Under the pieces are notes generated by a model. That model was not told the origin of the DNA. It searched no databases and saw only the letters and a list, made by a program, of their open reading frames with translations. Below are positions 32,299 to 43,087 of a DNA stretch of 64,000 bases, piece by piece (position 1 is the first letter of the stretch; each line of letters begins with the position of its first letter). The position numbers were made by a program, and so were the translations under genes. The DNA lies in contig CP036163.1 in assembly GCA_019056595.1 (NCBI GenBank), positions 4,092,001-4,156,000 on the forward strand, read 5' to 3'. Source of the stretch: Pectobacterium atrosepticum (lineage in GTDB: Bacteria; Pseudomonadota; Gammaproteobacteria; Enterobacterales; Enterobacteriaceae).

Positions 32299-34680
32299 AT
32301 GAACCCTGAGCGTTCCGAACGCATAGAAATCCCCGTATTGCCATTGCGCGATGTGGTGGTTTATCCGCACATGGTCATTCCGTTGTTTGTTGGTCGGGAG
32401 AAATCGATTCGGTGCCTTGAAGCAGCAATGGATCATGACAAGAAGATCATGCTGGTGGCACAGAAAGAAGCCTCAACGGATGAGCCAAGTATTAACGATC
32501 TTTTCTCGGTAGGGACAGTAGCCTCAATTCTTCAAATGCTGAAACTACCTGACGGCACGGTAAAAGTGCTGGTCGAGGGGTTACAGCGTGCGCGTATTAC
32601 GACGCTCTCTGACAGCGGTGAGCATTTCGCTGCACACGCAGAATATCTTGATTCTCCGGCGATTGATGAGCGTGAGCAGGAAGTTCTCATGCGCACGGCG
32701 ATCAATCAGTTTGAGGGATACATCAAGCTGAACAAGAAGATTCCGCCGGAAGTTCTGACCTCTCTGAACAGTATTGACGATGCCGCGCGCTTAGCCGACA
32801 CCATTGCCGCGCACATGCCGTTGAAATTGACTGACAAGCAGTCTGTACTTGAAATGTTCGACATCACTGAACGCTTAGAGTACCTGATGGCGATGATGGA
32901 ATCCGAAATCGACCTGTTGCAGGTAGAAAAACGGATCCGCGGCCGCGTTAAGAAGCAAATGGAAAAAAGCCAGCGTGAGTACTATCTGAATGAGCAAATG
33001 AAAGCCATTCAGAAAGAGCTGGGAGAGATGGATGATGCACCTGATGAACACGAAGCGTTAAAGCGTAAAATTGAAGCGGCGAAAATGCCGAAAGACGCGC
33101 GTGAAAAAGCCGAGGCTGAGTTACAAAAGCTGAGGATGATGTCGCCGATGTCGGCTGAAGCGACCGTGGTGCGCAGCTATATCGACTGGATGGTGCAGGT
33201 GCCATGGAATGCGCGTAGCAAAGTGAAGAAAGATTTGCTGAAAGCGCAGGAAATGCTGGATACCGACCACTACGGTCTGGATCGCGTGAAAGAACGTATC
33301 CTCGAATATCTCGCAGTACAGAGCCGTGTTAGCAAGATAAAAGGGCCGATTCTGTGTCTGGTTGGGCCTCCTGGCGTGGGTAAAACCTCACTCGGTCAGT
33401 CTATCGCTAAAGCGACTGGACGTCAGTATGTGCGCATGGCGTTGGGTGGTGTGCGTGACGAAGCCGAAATCCGTGGGCACCGCCGTACCTATATCGGTTC
33501 AATGCCGGGCAAGCTAATCCAGAAAATGGCGAAAGTCGGTGTAAAAAACCCACTATTCCTGCTGGATGAGATCGATAAAATGTCTTCCGACATGCGTGGC
33601 GATCCGGCTTCTGCCTTGCTGGAAGTACTCGACCCTGAGCAGAATGTCGCGTTTAACGATCACTATCTGGAAGTCGATTACGATCTGTCCGATGTGATGT
33701 TTGTTGCTACGTCTAACTCTATGAATATTCCGGCACCGTTGCTTGACCGTATGGAGGTTATTCGTCTTTCCGGCTATACCGAAGATGAAAAACTGAATAT
33801 TGCCAAGCAGCACTTGCTGCCGAAACAGATTGAACGTAATGCGCTGAAAAAGGGCGAGCTGTCGGTAGAAGACAGTGCGATTGTTGGTATTATCCGTTAT
33901 TACACGCGTGAAGCGGGCGTGCGTAGTCTGGAGCGTGAAATTTCCAAACTGTGCCGTAAAGCAGTAAAAACGCTGTTGATGGATAAATCCACTAAGCATA
34001 TCCAGATTTCGGGCGATAACCTTAAAGATTTCCTTGGGGTACAGCGCTTTGACTATGGTCGCGCGGACGATGAAAATCGCGTAGGGCAGGTGACCGGACT
34101 GGCCTGGACGGAAGTTGGTGGTGATCTGCTGACGATTGAAACCGCCTGCGTACCGGGCAAGGGTAAACTGACCTATACCGGCTCGTTGGGTGAGGTCATG
34201 CAAGAGTCGATTCAGGCTGCGCTTACCGTGGTTCGTGCCAGAGCGGAAAAATTAGGCATCAATGCTGATTTTTACGAGAAGCGTGATATCCACGTTCACG
34301 TTCCTGAAGGTGCAACGCCAAAAGACGGGCCGAGTGCAGGTATCGCTATGTGTACTGCGCTGGTTTCCTGTCTGACCGGTAACCCAGTGCGTGCCGACGT
34401 GGCGATGACGGGAGAGATTACCCTGCGTGGTCTGGTGCTGCCGATCGGTGGTCTGAAAGAGAAACTACTGGCCGCACACCGTGGTGGTATCAAGACGGTA
34501 TTGATTCCAGATGACAACAAGCGCGATCTGGAAGAGATTCCACAGAACGTGATTGCCGATCTGGAAATCCATCCGGTGAAGCGTATCGAGGAAGTGTTGG
34601 CGTTAGCGTTGCTGAATGCGCCTTCTGGCATCCAGGTGGTCTCGACCCCTAAAGCCAAAGCCAAGGCTAAGGCAAAATAG
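32299..34680 (+). CDS. lon: ATP-dependent protease Lon
   Basis: 793 residues. Lon degrades misfolded and short-lived regulatory proteins. Order: N-terminal substrate domain to about 300, AAA+ module with Walker [10 protein letters not shown] near 356-364 and Walker [10 protein letters not shown], and the protease domain with catalytic Ser679 in [11 protein letters not shown] and Lys722 in GGLKEKLLA. It aligns without visible gaps with E. coli Lon up to the end, where nine extra residues form a repetitive basic tail of alternating Lys and Ala. Confidence 0.98.
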   Translation: MNPERSERIEIPVLPLRDVVVYPHMVIPLFVGREKSIRCLEAAMDHDKKIMLVAQKEASTDEPSINDLFSVGTVASILQMLKLPDGTVKVLVEGLQRARITTLSDSGEHFAAHAEYLDSPAIDEREQEVLMRTAINQFEGYIKLNKKIPPEVLTSLNSIDDAARLADTIAAHMPLKLTDKQSVLEMFDITERLEYLMAMMESEIDLLQVEKRIRGRVKKQMEKSQREYYLNEQMKAIQKELGEMDDAPDEHEALKRKIEAAKMPKDAREKAEAELQKLRMMSPMSAEATVVRSYIDWMVQVPWNARSKVKKDLLKAQEMLDTDHYGLDRVKERILEYLAVQSRVSKIKGPILCLVGPPGVGKTSLGQSIAKATGRQYVRMALGGVRDEAEIRGHRRTYIGSMPGKLIQKMAKVGVKNPLFLLDEIDKMSSDMRGDPASALLEVLDPEQNVAFNDHYLEVDYDLSDVMFVATSNSMNIPAPLLDRMEVIRLSGYTEDEKLNIAKQHLLPKQIERNALKKGELSVEDSAIVGIIRYYTREAGVRSLEREISKLCRKAVKTLLMDKSTKHIQISGDNLKDFLGVQRFDYGRADDENRVGQVTGLAWTEVGGDLLTIETACVPGKGKLTYTGSLGEVMQESIQAALTVVRARAEKLGINADFYEKRDIHVHVPEGATPKDGPSAGIAMCTALVSCLTGNPVRADVAMTGEITLRGLVLPIGGLKEKLLAAHRGGIKTVLIPDDNKRDLEEIPQNVIADLEIHPVKRIEEVLALALLNAPSGIQVVSTPKAKAKAKAK

Positions 34681-34713
34681 TGACCTGTCGCAAAAACCCT
34701 TGATAAAATCAGG

Positions 34714-34749
34714 GCTGGTGAGTGAAATCGTGCTTGCCAGCTTTTTTTT
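34714..34749 (+). terminator. Terminator after lon
   Basis: GCTGG...CCAGC with imperfect inner pairs, followed by TTTTTTTT. Confidence 0.75.
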
Positions 34750-34878
34750 GTACCGCTAAGTTAGAGCACTGTTAGTTTTAGCCGTAACTGGCTAAGACAT
34801 GACAGTATTGATTATAAATTACGTGTCGCGTCTTGGGACATTGAAGCGCGATAAGAGAATTCCAGAGGGGATGACAGA

Positions 34879-35151
34879 GTGAACAAGTCACAATTGATCG
34901 ACAAAATTGCCGCAGATGCTGATATTTCCAAAGCGGCAGCAGGGCGTGTGTTAGATGCAATTATTGGTTCCGTTACCGAATCCCTGAAAGAAGGGGATGA
35001 TGTTGCTTTGGTTGGCTTTGGTACTTTCTCAGTACGTGAACGTGCTGCTCGTACCGGTCGTAACCCGCAAACTGGTAAGGAAATCAGTATCCCTGCGGCA
35101 AAAGTACCAGGATTCCGTGCTGGTAAAACGCTGAAAGACGCCGTTAACTGA
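34879..35151 (+). CDS. hupB: DNA-binding protein HU-beta
   Basis: 90 residues from GTG 34879 (preceded by AGAGGGG), the standard HU length. HU bends and compacts DNA as alpha/beta heterodimers. The family signature [21 protein letters not shown] is at about 46-66 and includes the DNA-binding arm with its intercalating Pro63 region. It lies between lon and ppiD, as in E. coli. Confidence 0.97.
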   Translation: MNKSQLIDKIAADADISKAAAGRVLDAIIGSVTESLKEGDDVALVGFGTFSVRERAARTGRNPQTGKEISIPAAKVPGFRAGKTLKDAVN

Positions 35152-35275
35152 TTATTACGTCACAGGTTTGGCTGATAACCACTTCGGGTTGCCAAACAAT
35201 ACCTGACGCAATGATATTGGTAGGGTAAGATACGGGGCGCATCATTTTATGATGTGCCTTTTATTTTATTAGGAC

Positions 35276-35402
35276 TATACCCCAAATAATTCGAGTTTCA
35301 GGAAGGCGGCAAGGGAAGGAGTCCCGATGAGCTTACTCAGGTAAGTGGTTCGGGTGAGTGAACGCAGCCAACGTACATGCAACTTGAAGTATTACCGGTA
35401 TA
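35276..35402 (-). repeat. ERIC element between hupB and ppiD
   Basis: 127 bp from TATACCC to GGTATA, with CAGGAAGGCGGCAAG, the GAGCTTACTCAGGTAAGT centre and GCAGCCAACG. It has the same orientation as the copy at 6110-6237. It fills most of the hupB-ppiD gap, about 146 bp ahead of ppiD. Confidence 0.93.
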
Positions 35403-35547
35403 TACATACCCGACACATTGCAGAACGTGGCGGGCAATAAGCTTAAGTGCGCCCTAGCCTTGTATTGGGCTATAGCAATCGCAAGGATGCATGGCTCCGG
35501 CCAGCGCAGGGAGTTTTATCCATTCTACAGCGGAGTGTTGTCACATT

Positions 35548-37428
35548 ATGATGGACAATTTACGTACGGCTGCGAATAACGTCGTGCTCAAAATTATTCT
35601 TGCTTTGATCATCGCATCATTCGTTTTAACTGGCGTTGGTGATTATCTTATTGGTGGTTCAGGAGATTACGCTGCAAAGGTGAACGGGCAGGAAATTACC
35701 CGTGCTCAGCTTGAGCAGGCGGTACAAAACGAACGCAGTCGTCAACAGGAAACTCTGGGTGAGAATTTCTCTCTTCTGGCGAGCAATGACGGTTATATGC
35801 AGCAACTGCGTAGGCAGGCACTCTCCCAACTGATTGATGAAACCTTGCTGGATCAGTATGCCAACAAGCTGGGACTAAACATCAGTGATGCGCAAATCAA
35901 ACAGGCGATCTTTGATGTTCCCGCGTTTCAGACAAACAACCGTTTTGATAATGAAAAGTATCTGGATCAGGTTCGTCGCCTTGGCGTAACGCCGGATATG
36001 TATGCTCAGATGCTGCGTAAGCAACTGACGTCACAACAGCTGATTCGCGGTTTTGGCAATACGGCGTTCCTGCTGCCGCAGGAGATCGATAATCTGGTGA
36101 AACTGGCTGCGCAGGATCGTGTTGTCCGTGTGGCAACCATTGATATCGCTGCCAAAGCGAAAGCTCAGACCGTTGCTGACGATGAAGTCCAGAGTTATTA
36201 CGATCAAAACAAAGGGAATTTCATCGCACCGGAAGAATTCAAGGTCAGCTATATCACGCTGGATGCGGCAAGCATCATGGATAGTGTGAAAGTGGACGAT
36301 AAAGCTATCAATGATTTCTACGAGCAGAATAAGAACGACTATTCTCAACCTGAGCGCAAAAAATTCAGTGTCATTCAGGTGAAGAATGAGGCTGAGGCCG
36401 CATCTGTTCTGGATTCGCTGAAGCAAGGTGGCGACTTCGCTGCTCTCGCGAAAGAAAAATCAACGGACATCATCTCGCGTCGCAACGGTGGCGATCTGGG
36501 ATGGATGGACGAAAACAGCATGATTGATGAGCTTAAACAGGCAAAACTGACGGAGAAAGGTCAGGTTTCCGCAGCGATTAAATCATCTGTGGGTTATCTG
36601 ATTGTGCGTCTGGACGATGTTCAGCCACAGCAGGTCAAACCGCTGAGCGAAGTGCGTGCCGAGATTGCTGAGAAAGTGAAGCACGAGAAAGCGCAGGATG
36701 GTTACTATGCGCTGCAACAAAAAATCAGCGAAGCAGCTAGCAATGACAATGAATCTCTTGCTTCAGCTGAAGAGGCTGCCAGTGTGAAAGCAGCGCAGAC
36801 AGAGTGGTTTACGCGTGAGAAAGTTCCAGCTGTACTGAACTTCCAACCGGTAACGCAGGCTATCTTTAGCGGTGCGTTGCTGGGTGAGAACGGTGCTGCT
36901 GGCAACAACTCTGATGTTATTAACGTTGACGGTGACCGTGCTTTTGTTCTGCGCATCACTGAGCATAAGCCTGAAAGCACTCGCCCTCTGGATCAGGTTC
37001 GTACCGAGATCGTAGAGGCGTTGAAGCGTCAGAAGGCTGAACAGCAGGCTCGTGTGGACGCTGAAAAAATTCTGGCTGAGCTGAAGCAAGGCAAAGATGA
37101 CGCACTTAAAGCTGCTGGGTTGAGCTTTGGGGAAGCAAAAACGATGTCTTCTATCTCTCAAGGTGATGCAACGGCTGAGGCGATTTTTGCGATGCCACAT
37201 CCACAGAAAGATAAGCCGTCTTATGCGATTACGCAGGATCAGGCGGGCAACATCGTGCTGGCTGCGCTAGATAGCGTGACGCCACATCAGCTAAACGATG
37301 AGCAGAAAACACAGTTTGCCAGCCAGGTTCAGCAAGGTTCTCTGGGTGCGCTGTTTGATTCTCTGCTGTCCAGCTTGCGTAGTGAAGCGAAAATCAAGAT
37401 GGGCAATGCGGCGCAAGAACAGCAATAA
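35548..37428 (+). CDS. ppiD: Periplasmic folding chaperone PpiD
   Basis: 626 residues from ATG 35548 (MMDNLRTAANN); an upstream in-frame ATG at 35491 is not supported by the family. PpiD is anchored by one N-terminal span at about 12-34 (VVLKIILALIIASFVLTGVG) and faces the periplasm near SecYEG. A SurA-like N-domain is followed by a parvulin domain at about 265-355 (LKQGGDFAALAKEKSTDIIS, NGGDLGWM), then a long C-terminal region. In E. coli it is a chaperone with little isomerase activity. Confidence 0.96.
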   Translation: MMDNLRTAANNVVLKIILALIIASFVLTGVGDYLIGGSGDYAAKVNGQEITRAQLEQAVQNERSRQQETLGENFSLLASNDGYMQQLRRQALSQLIDETLLDQYANKLGLNISDAQIKQAIFDVPAFQTNNRFDNEKYLDQVRRLGVTPDMYAQMLRKQLTSQQLIRGFGNTAFLLPQEIDNLVKLAAQDRVVRVATIDIAAKAKAQTVADDEVQSYYDQNKGNFIAPEEFKVSYITLDAASIMDSVKVDDKAINDFYEQNKNDYSQPERKKFSVIQVKNEAEAASVLDSLKQGGDFAALAKEKSTDIISRRNGGDLGWMDENSMIDELKQAKLTEKGQVSAAIKSSVGYLIVRLDDVQPQQVKPLSEVRAEIAEKVKHEKAQDGYYALQQKISEAASNDNESLASAEEAASVKAAQTEWFTREKVPAVLNFQPVTQAIFSGALLGENGAAGNNSDVINVDGDRAFVLRITEHKPESTRPLDQVRTEIVEALKRQKAEQQARVDAEKILAELKQGKDDALKAAGLSFGEAKTMSSISQGDATAEAIFAMPHPQKDKPSYAITQDQAGNIVLAALDSVTPHQLNDEQKTQFASQVQQGSLGALFDSLLSSLRSEAKIKMGNAAQEQQ

Positions 37429-37462
37429 GCTCCGCAAAAATTTGCAAATCGTTGCAACAACT

Positions 37463-37488
37463 AAAGGCCGCTTTCGCGGCCTTTTCCA
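37463..37488 (+). terminator. Terminator after ppiD
   Basis: Stem AAAGGCCGC / GCGGCCTTT with a TTTC loop and trailing T. Confidence 0.9.
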
Positions 37489-37566
37489 CATTTAAATTCT
37501 GCTGTTTGCGGTGTTGATGGGTCTGCGGCAAGGTAGCCGTGCTGTCACACACAAGGAGGAAACAGC

Positions 37567-37932
37567 ATGAAAAAATCAGGAATAAAAGCACTGTGCTTGA
37601 TAATTGGAATGAGTTTGTCTGGGCTGCCATTACTGGTTCAGGCGGCATCTAAAGCCGCTGACAGTACTGTGACGGCGGTGAAGTCTGCGCCAGCAGATCA
37701 GAAGGCGGAAAAAGCAACGCTTCCTGATGGTGATGAGGATAAGGTAAGCATTAATACGGCGAACGCTGTTGATTTGGCTGAAATAATGAACGGTGTCGGC
37801 CTTAAAAAAGCGGAAGCGATCGTTAACTATCGCGAGCAAAATGGCCCTTTTACCCAGGTCGATCAATTAACTGAGGTCCCAGGAATTGGGGCTGCATTAG
37901 TTGAACGTAATCTCTCTCGTTTAAAACTGTGA
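37567..37932 (+). CDS. ybaV: ComEA-like helix-hairpin-helix protein YbaV
   Basis: 121 residues. A Sec signal peptide ends near residue 26 (LPLLVQA-A), followed by an Ala/Lys-rich linker, then two helix-hairpin-helix units: VSINTANAVDLAEIMNGVGLKKAEAIV and LTEVPGIGAALVERNLSRL. This is the domain of the competence protein ComEA, which binds DNA in the periplasm. The role in Enterobacteria is not settled. The ribosome site is AAGGAGG. A 14-base direct repeat covers its stop codon. Confidence 0.9.
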   Translation: MKKSGIKALCLIIGMSLSGLPLLVQAASKAADSTVTAVKSAPADQKAEKATLPDGDEDKVSINTANAVDLAEIMNGVGLKKAEAIVNYREQNGPFTQVDQLTEVPGIGAALVERNLSRLKL

Positions 37933-38052
37933 CGTTTTTAAAATTGTGACGTTGGTCGCAGCCCAGTCGAGCACTTCCTCGGGGCTGCGAACCTCTGCTA
38001 GGCTAATTATCAGGTCGTACCAGTTGCTGATTGTCACAGGAGCATTAGCGTT

Positions 38053-38451
38053 ATGCAGACTTTCATTACCGTTCGTGGTTATCACATTGATGTTTATCAG
38101 CATGTTAATAACGCGCGCTATCTGGAGTTTCTGGAAGAGGCTCGTTGGCAATGGTTGGAAACGTTACCCGCTTTTGGCTGGATGCGTAGCAACAATATTG
38201 CTTTCGTGGTGGTGAACATCAATATTAACTATCGCAAACCTGCCGTTCTCGGTGATGTGCTGCGCGTTGATAGCGGATTACTGCAGATGAATACGAAAAG
38301 CGGCGTGATCAGTCAAAAGATAACCCGAGTGTCTGATGAAAGTGATGTGGCGGATGCTATGCTGACGTTTGTCTGCATTGATTTATTGACGCAAAAAGCG
38401 TTGCCGCTGGAAGGAGAACTGCTGGAACACTTAAACGCGATTCGCCGTTAA
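38053..38451 (+). CDS. fadM: Acyl-CoA thioesterase FadM
   Basis: 132 residues of the 4HBT hotdog fold (YbaW, thioesterase III). In E. coli it hydrolyses long-chain acyl-CoA intermediates during beta-oxidation and is controlled by FadR. The catalytic segment with Asp14 and the helix HVNNARYLEFLEEARW are conserved, as is INYRKPAVLGD. No FadR operator could be assigned by eye. It converges on queC. Confidence 0.94.
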   Translation: MQTFITVRGYHIDVYQHVNNARYLEFLEEARWQWLETLPAFGWMRSNNIAFVVVNININYRKPAVLGDVLRVDSGLLQMNTKSGVISQKITRVSDESDVADAMLTFVCIDLLTQKALPLEGELLEHLNAIRR

Positions 38452-38527
38452 CATGAAGCAGCATGCCGTTTCTGTACGAAGTGACATGCCGTTTTTACTT
38501 TGAGTGACATCTCTGCGAGTCGAAGTC

Positions 38528-39223
38528 TCAGCGTAACCCGACTTTCTGCTTCAGTGAAGCCATGACCGTCGCTGCGTCTTTTTGATATTGTGCGAGTCCG
38601 TTTGCGCGTAAATGGCAGGCGGCACACTGGCCACACCCATCACCCTTGATGCCGTTATAGCAGGTTAACGTGTGGTAACGAACCGTATCGAGCTGCTGAT
38701 AATAGTCCGCTAGCGCCCAGGTTTCGGCCTTATTGAGCCACATCAGCGGAGTTTCAAAACGGATATCACGTGCAATACCTAAAACAATGGCCTGATTCAG
38801 AGCCTTTACGAACTCGTCGCGACAATCTGGGTAACCAGAAAAATCGGTCTCACACACGCCGGTAATGACGGCTTCTGCACCAACCTGATAGGCGTAGATA
38901 GAAGCGAGTGTCAGGAAAAGAATGTTTCTTCCCGGAACGAAGGTGTTGGGGATGCCTTGTGCATTGGCATCGTAATCAGGAACCGGGATGCTGTCGCGCG
39001 TTAAGCTGCTGGTGGCGAGTTCATTCAGTAAGCCGACGTCCAGAACCTTATGTGCCGCTGCGCCCAATTTCTGGCTGAGTTCTTGGGCGACTTCAATTTC
39101 CGCGCGGTGGCGTTGTCCATAATCGAAGGTGATGCAGTGGACGTCATCATAATCTTGCAGAGCCTGAATCAGGCAGGTTGTGGAATCTTGTCCACCGCTA
39201 AAAACGACAACAGCACGTTTCAT
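38528..39223 (-). CDS. queC: 7-cyano-7-deazaguanine synthase
   Basis: 231 residues. QueC converts carboxy-deazaguanine to preQ0 with ATP and ammonia, upstream of the QueA and Tgt steps encoded at the left end of this window. The PP-loop SGGQDSTTC is at 9-17 and the zinc cluster is in [19 protein letters not shown] near residues 188-206. It is expressed alone; a hairpin lies between it and the gene to its right. Confidence 0.97.
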   Translation of the reverse strand: MKRAVVVFSGGQDSTTCLIQALQDYDDVHCITFDYGQRHRAEIEVAQELSQKLGAAAHKVLDVGLLNELATSSLTRDSIPVPDYDANAQGIPNTFVPGRNILFLTLASIYAYQVGAEAVITGVCETDFSGYPDCRDEFVKALNQAIVLGIARDIRFETPLMWLNKAETWALADYYQQLDTVRYHTLTCYNGIKGDGCGQCAACHLRANGLAQYQKDAATVMASLKQKVGLR

Positions 39224-39325
39224 TCTTCATTCACCTTAGCGTGATGTTAGCCGCAAAACGTCTGTAACGCAGTGCGGTGCAAAGTCGCTATGTTACCTGA
39301 AACCATGTTACCTGAAAAATAGCCC

Positions 39326-39356
39326 GTATTCAGCGTTGCGGCTGCGCGCTGAATAC
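39326..39356 (-). terminator. Terminator of the PLP-enzyme gene
   Basis: GTATTCAGCG / CGCTGAATAC, a perfect 10-bp stem with an 11-base loop, followed on the minus strand by GGGCTATTTTT, just beyond the stop at 39364. Confidence 0.85.
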
Positions 39357-39363
39357 ACCAGCC

Positions 39364-40443
39364 TCACGCCAGACTGGGTTCCGGTATGAGAAAGGACATC
39401 TCCGGGTTGTTCAGGGCGTTGAGGTAAGGGCTAATGTCGCCGATGTTTTTTTCTACCCAGCTACTGTTGTAGTAGGTGTCCAGATAGCGTTCGCCGCTGT
39501 CACATAACAGGGTCACAATCGCGCCTTTTTGGCCATGGTTAACCATTTCTTTGGCCAATTGCAGCATACCCCAAACATTCGTGCCAGTAGAGGCGCCTGC
39601 TTTGCGGCCTAATACGCTTTCCAGCCAGTACAGCGTTGCGATGCTGGCGGCATCCGGCACTTTGATCATGCTATCAATGACGCCTGGAATAAAAGAAGGC
39701 TCGGCACGCGGGCGGCCGATACCTTCTATCCGACTGCCGCATGGGCCAATGATGGAACGATCCTGTTTCTGATAGCAGTCGTAGAAGACCGAGTTTTCTG
39801 GATCGACGACGACCAGTTGCGTATCCAACCCCTGATAGCGAATGTAGCGACCGAGCGTTGCTGACGTGCCGCCCGTACCGGCACTCATCACAATGTAGTC
39901 CGGTACGGGATGGGGTTCACGTGCCATTTGACGGTAAATGCTGTCGGCAATATTGTTATTGCCACGCCAGTCGGTAGCGCGTTCCGCGTAGGTGAACTGG
40001 TCCATATAGTGGCCGTTCATCTCTTGCGCCAGCTGTTCGGATGCAGCATAGATTTGTCCCGCCTGCTCAACAAAATGACAGCGCCCGCCATAGAAAGCGA
40101 TTTGCTCTATTTTTCTTTTTGCGGTGCAGGACGGCATGACGGCAATAAACGGTAAGCCAAGCAAGCGTGCAAAATAGGCTTCTGATACGGCGGTACTGCC
40201 AGATGACGCTTCGATAATTGGCGTACCTTCTTTAATCCAACCGTTGCACAGCCCGTAGAGAAACAAGGAGCGCGCCAGGCGATGCTTCAGGCTACCGCTG
40301 GGGTGTGTGCTTTCATCTTTGAGATAAAAATAGATACCGGGATAATCCGGCAGGGTCAGACGTATAAGATGCGTATCAGCCGAACGCTGAAAATCTGCTT
40401 CGATAGCGCTGATGGCATTTTTAACCCAGGCATTGGTCATCAT
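39364..40443 (-). CDS. PLP-dependent cysteine synthase-family protein, probable cysteine desulfhydrase
   Basis: 359 residues, fold type II PLP enzyme. The cofactor lysine is in [11 protein letters not shown] near residue 54 and the Asn/Ser-loop is seen as [13 protein letters not shown], with the glycine phosphate loop [14 protein letters not shown] near 190. It resembles CysK/Cds1-type proteins but not the O-acetylserine enzymes closely. The divergent neighbour is an Lrp-family regulator like DecR, which in Enterobacteria controls cysteine-detoxifying genes; the pair recalls CcdA-CcdR reported in Pantoea ananatis. I infer H2S-producing cysteine breakdown. A synthase role remains possible. Confidence 0.8.
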   Translation of the reverse strand: MMTNAWVKNAISAIEADFQRSADTHLIRLTLPDYPGIYFYLKDESTHPSGSLKHRLARSLFLYGLCNGWIKEGTPIIEASSGSTAVSEAYFARLLGLPFIAVMPSCTAKRKIEQIAFYGGRCHFVEQAGQIYAASEQLAQEMNGHYMDQFTYAERATDWRGNNNIADSIYRQMAREPHPVPDYIVMSAGTGGTSATLGRYIRYQGLDTQLVVVDPENSVFYDCYQKQDRSIIGPCGSRIEGIGRPRAEPSFIPGVIDSMIKVPDAASIATLYWLESVLGRKAGASTGTNVWGMLQLAKEMVNHGQKGAIVTLLCDSGERYLDTYYNSSWVEKNIGDISPYLNALNNPEMSFLIPEPSLA

Positions 40444-40777
40444 GAAAACTCGGTTAGTTATTATGCGAATAGATTAACGAGTTTTTAGGATAAAAAAATT
40501 ACCTTTTTATCTCTTAATATTCAGTTTAAGGGAAATATTTACTCTTTATTGATTTATATGGGGATGTTTTTACTATCGAGGTGCATGAAGTGTCGCTATT
40601 CTAAAAATCATGGGGCGGTGATGGTATTGCAGAAAAAGTCATTAAGGTCATCAGCTATACTGATGGCACCAACAATGCTATCCCACCCTTTTTTTGGTGG
40701 AAAGAATATTGCTTTTATCTCTTAATAGAGGATGGTTGGGAAAGTTTTTCTATCGAGCGGCTATGTTGGGTAAAATT
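40444..40777. promoter_or_regulatory. Divergent region between the PLP enzyme and decR
   Basis: 334 bp, AT-rich, with both promoters expected. A short hairpin CCACC / GGTGG lies at about 40684-40700. No regulator site can be named. In-frame starts upstream of 40778 exist but extend decR beyond its family length. Confidence 0.5.
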
Positions 40778-41239
40778 ATGCTGGATAAAATTGATCGTAC
40801 ACTGCTGAATATGTTGCAACAGGATTGCACGCTTTCGCTTCAGACGCTGGCTGATGCAGTTAATCTGACATCCACGCCGTGCTGGAAACGTCTGAAGCGT
40901 CTGGAAGAAGAGGGAATCATTCGGGCTCGGGTGGCGCTGCTGGATAATGAACGTCTCGGGTTAGGGCTAACTGCGTTTGTCTTACTGAAGACGCAACAGC
41001 ACAATCGTGACTGGTATCAGACCTTCACTCGCGTGGTGTCCGACATGCCGGAAGTGCTGGCTTTTTATCGCATGGCGGGAGAATACGATTATCTGATGCA
41101 GGTTCAGGTCGCTGATATGAAAAGCTATGATGATTTCTATAAGCGGTTAGTGAATGGTATTCCCGGGCTGGTAGATGTAACATCTAGCTTTGCTATGGAA
41201 CGAATCAAACATACCACGGCACTGCCTTTATCCCTGTGA
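40778..41239 (+). CDS. decR: Lrp/AsnC-family regulator DecR
   Basis: 153 residues from ATG 40778 ([21 protein letters not shown]). E. coli DecR (YbaO) activates cysteine detoxification genes in response to cysteine. The N-terminal helix-turn-helix includes [23 protein letters not shown] near residues 26-48; the C-terminal RAM/AsnC ligand domain has [25 protein letters not shown]. It diverges from the PLP enzyme, a likely target, and precedes mdlA by 78 bp. Confidence 0.93.
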   Translation: MLDKIDRTLLNMLQQDCTLSLQTLADAVNLTSTPCWKRLKRLEEEGIIRARVALLDNERLGLGLTAFVLLKTQQHNRDWYQTFTRVVSDMPEVLAFYRMAGEYDYLMQVQVADMKSYDDFYKRLVNGIPGLVDVTSSFAMERIKHTTALPLSL

Positions 41240-41317
41240 TTCATCGTCCATCCATCTTTTGTATAATCACTTTTCTGAGTCTGTCATGACCCGTCTGCCT
41301 ATTGGAATGAAAACCGC

Positions 41318-43087
41318 GTGAGACTGTTTGCTCAACTGAGTTGGTATTTTCGTCGTGAATGGCGGCGTTATCTGGGTGCTGTCGCGCTATTGATTGCGAT
41401 TGCCATTCTGCAATTACTCCCCCCAAAACTGGTCGGCGTTATTGTCGATGGAGTGACGCAACACGGCATGTCGATGGCCGAAATGATGCAGTGGATTGGC
41501 GTGATGCTGCTTACCGCCGTCATGGTGTATCTACTGCGCTACGTGTGGCGAGTATTCCTGTTTGGAGCGTCATACCAATTGGCGGTCGAGTTACGAGCAG
41601 ATTTTTACCGTCAACTGAGTCGTCAACATCCTGCATTTTATCAACGCCACCGTACCGGCGATCTGATGGCACGCGCTACAAACGATGTCGATCGCGTGGT
41701 ATTTGCCGCCGGAGAAGGCGTGCTGACGCTGGTCGATTCGATGGTGATGGGCTGTGCCGTACTGATTGTCATGTGCACGCAAATCAGCTGGGAACTGACC
41801 CTGTTGGCGCTGCTCCCAATGCCGGTCATGGCGATTTTCATCAAACGCTACGGTACCCAACTGCATAACCGCTTCAAATTCGCCCAGGCTGCGTTTTCTT
41901 CGCTTAACGATCAGGCGCAGGAAAGTTTGACCAGCATTCGGATGATTAAAGCCTTTGGGTTGGAAAACTACCAATCCGCGCGTTTCGCGCAGGTTGCGGC
42001 GGATGCCGGTGCTAAAAATATGCACGTTGCCCGAGTCGATGCCCGGTTCGATCCCACGATTTATATTGCCGTCGGACTGTCGAATTTGCTGGCGATTGGC
42101 GGTGGTAGTTGGATGGTGATTAACGGTTCAATAACGTTAGGGCTGTTGACGAGTTTTGTCATGTATCTGGGATTGATGATCTGGCCGATGCTGGCGCTGG
42201 CCTGGATGTTTAATATTGTTGAACGCGGTAGCGCGGCATATGGCCGCATTCGTCAGCTACTTGCGGAAGAGCTCGTGGTGAAAGACGGTGAGGAATCATT
42301 GCCTGCCAAGCGGGGTATATTGGAGGTGAATATCTCTGCATTTCGCTACCCAGATAATACTCGTGATGCTTTACAGCATGTTCAGTTTACGTTGGCACCG
42401 GGCAATATGCTGGGATTATGCGGGCCGACGGGATCGGGGAAAAGTACGTTGTTGGCGTTAATTTTGCGTCATTTTGATAGCCAATCGGGAGAAATTCGTT
42501 ATCACGATCGTCCATTAGACGCTATTCGGTTGGATGAACTGCGCAACCGCTTTGCTGTCGTGGGACAAATGCCTTTTTTGTTTTCGGACACGGTGGCACA
42601 AAACATCGCACTGGGCCGGCCTGATGCCACACAACAAGAGATTGAACAGGCTGCGCGGCTTGCGAGTGTCCATGATGACATTCTACGTTTGCCTAAGGGT
42701 TACCAGACGGAGGTTGGCGAGCGCGGCGTGATGCTATCGGGCGGTCAAAAACAGCGAATTGCGATTGCGCGTGCGCTATTGCTTGATGCTGAAATTTTGG
42801 TGCTGGACGATGCGCTGTCTGCGGTTGATGGGCGAACGGAGCACCAGATTTTGCAGAATCTCAAAACATGGGGCGAAAAGCGGACGCTGATCATCAGCGC
42901 ACATCGCCTGTCAGCCCTAACCGAAGCGAATGAAATCGTGGTGTTGCAGCAGGGACAAACAGCGCAGCGTGGCACACATAGAGCGTTGGCCGCAGAGCCC
43001 GGCTGGTATCGGGATATGTACCGTTATCAACAGCTGGAGGCGGCGCTGGATGATGTGCCGCAGTTGGAAGGAACGAAAAATGAATAG
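41318..43087 (+). CDS. mdlA: Multidrug resistance-like ABC exporter subunit MdlA
   Basis: 589 residues from a GTG start at 41318 ([15 protein letters not shown]). An N-terminal six-span exporter domain is fused to an ATPase: Walker [10 protein letters not shown] near 368, signature LSGGQKQR near 475 and Walker [10 protein letters not shown]. It should pair with MdlB as a heterodimeric half-transporter. The substrate is unknown. The stop overlaps the mdlB start by 8 bp, so translation is coupled. Confidence 0.95.
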   Translation: MRLFAQLSWYFRREWRRYLGAVALLIAIAILQLLPPKLVGVIVDGVTQHGMSMAEMMQWIGVMLLTAVMVYLLRYVWRVFLFGASYQLAVELRADFYRQLSRQHPAFYQRHRTGDLMARATNDVDRVVFAAGEGVLTLVDSMVMGCAVLIVMCTQISWELTLLALLPMPVMAIFIKRYGTQLHNRFKFAQAAFSSLNDQAQESLTSIRMIKAFGLENYQSARFAQVAADAGAKNMHVARVDARFDPTIYIAVGLSNLLAIGGGSWMVINGSITLGLLTSFVMYLGLMIWPMLALAWMFNIVERGSAAYGRIRQLLAEELVVKDGEESLPAKRGILEVNISAFRYPDNTRDALQHVQFTLAPGNMLGLCGPTGSGKSTLLALILRHFDSQSGEIRYHDRPLDAIRLDELRNRFAVVGQMPFLFSDTVAQNIALGRPDATQQEIEQAARLASVHDDILRLPKGYQTEVGERGVMLSGGQKQRIAIARALLLDAEILVLDDALSAVDGRTEHQILQNLKTWGEKRTLIISAHRLSALTEANEIVVLQQGQTAQRGTHRALAAEPGWYRDMYRYQQLEAALDDVPQLEGTKNE

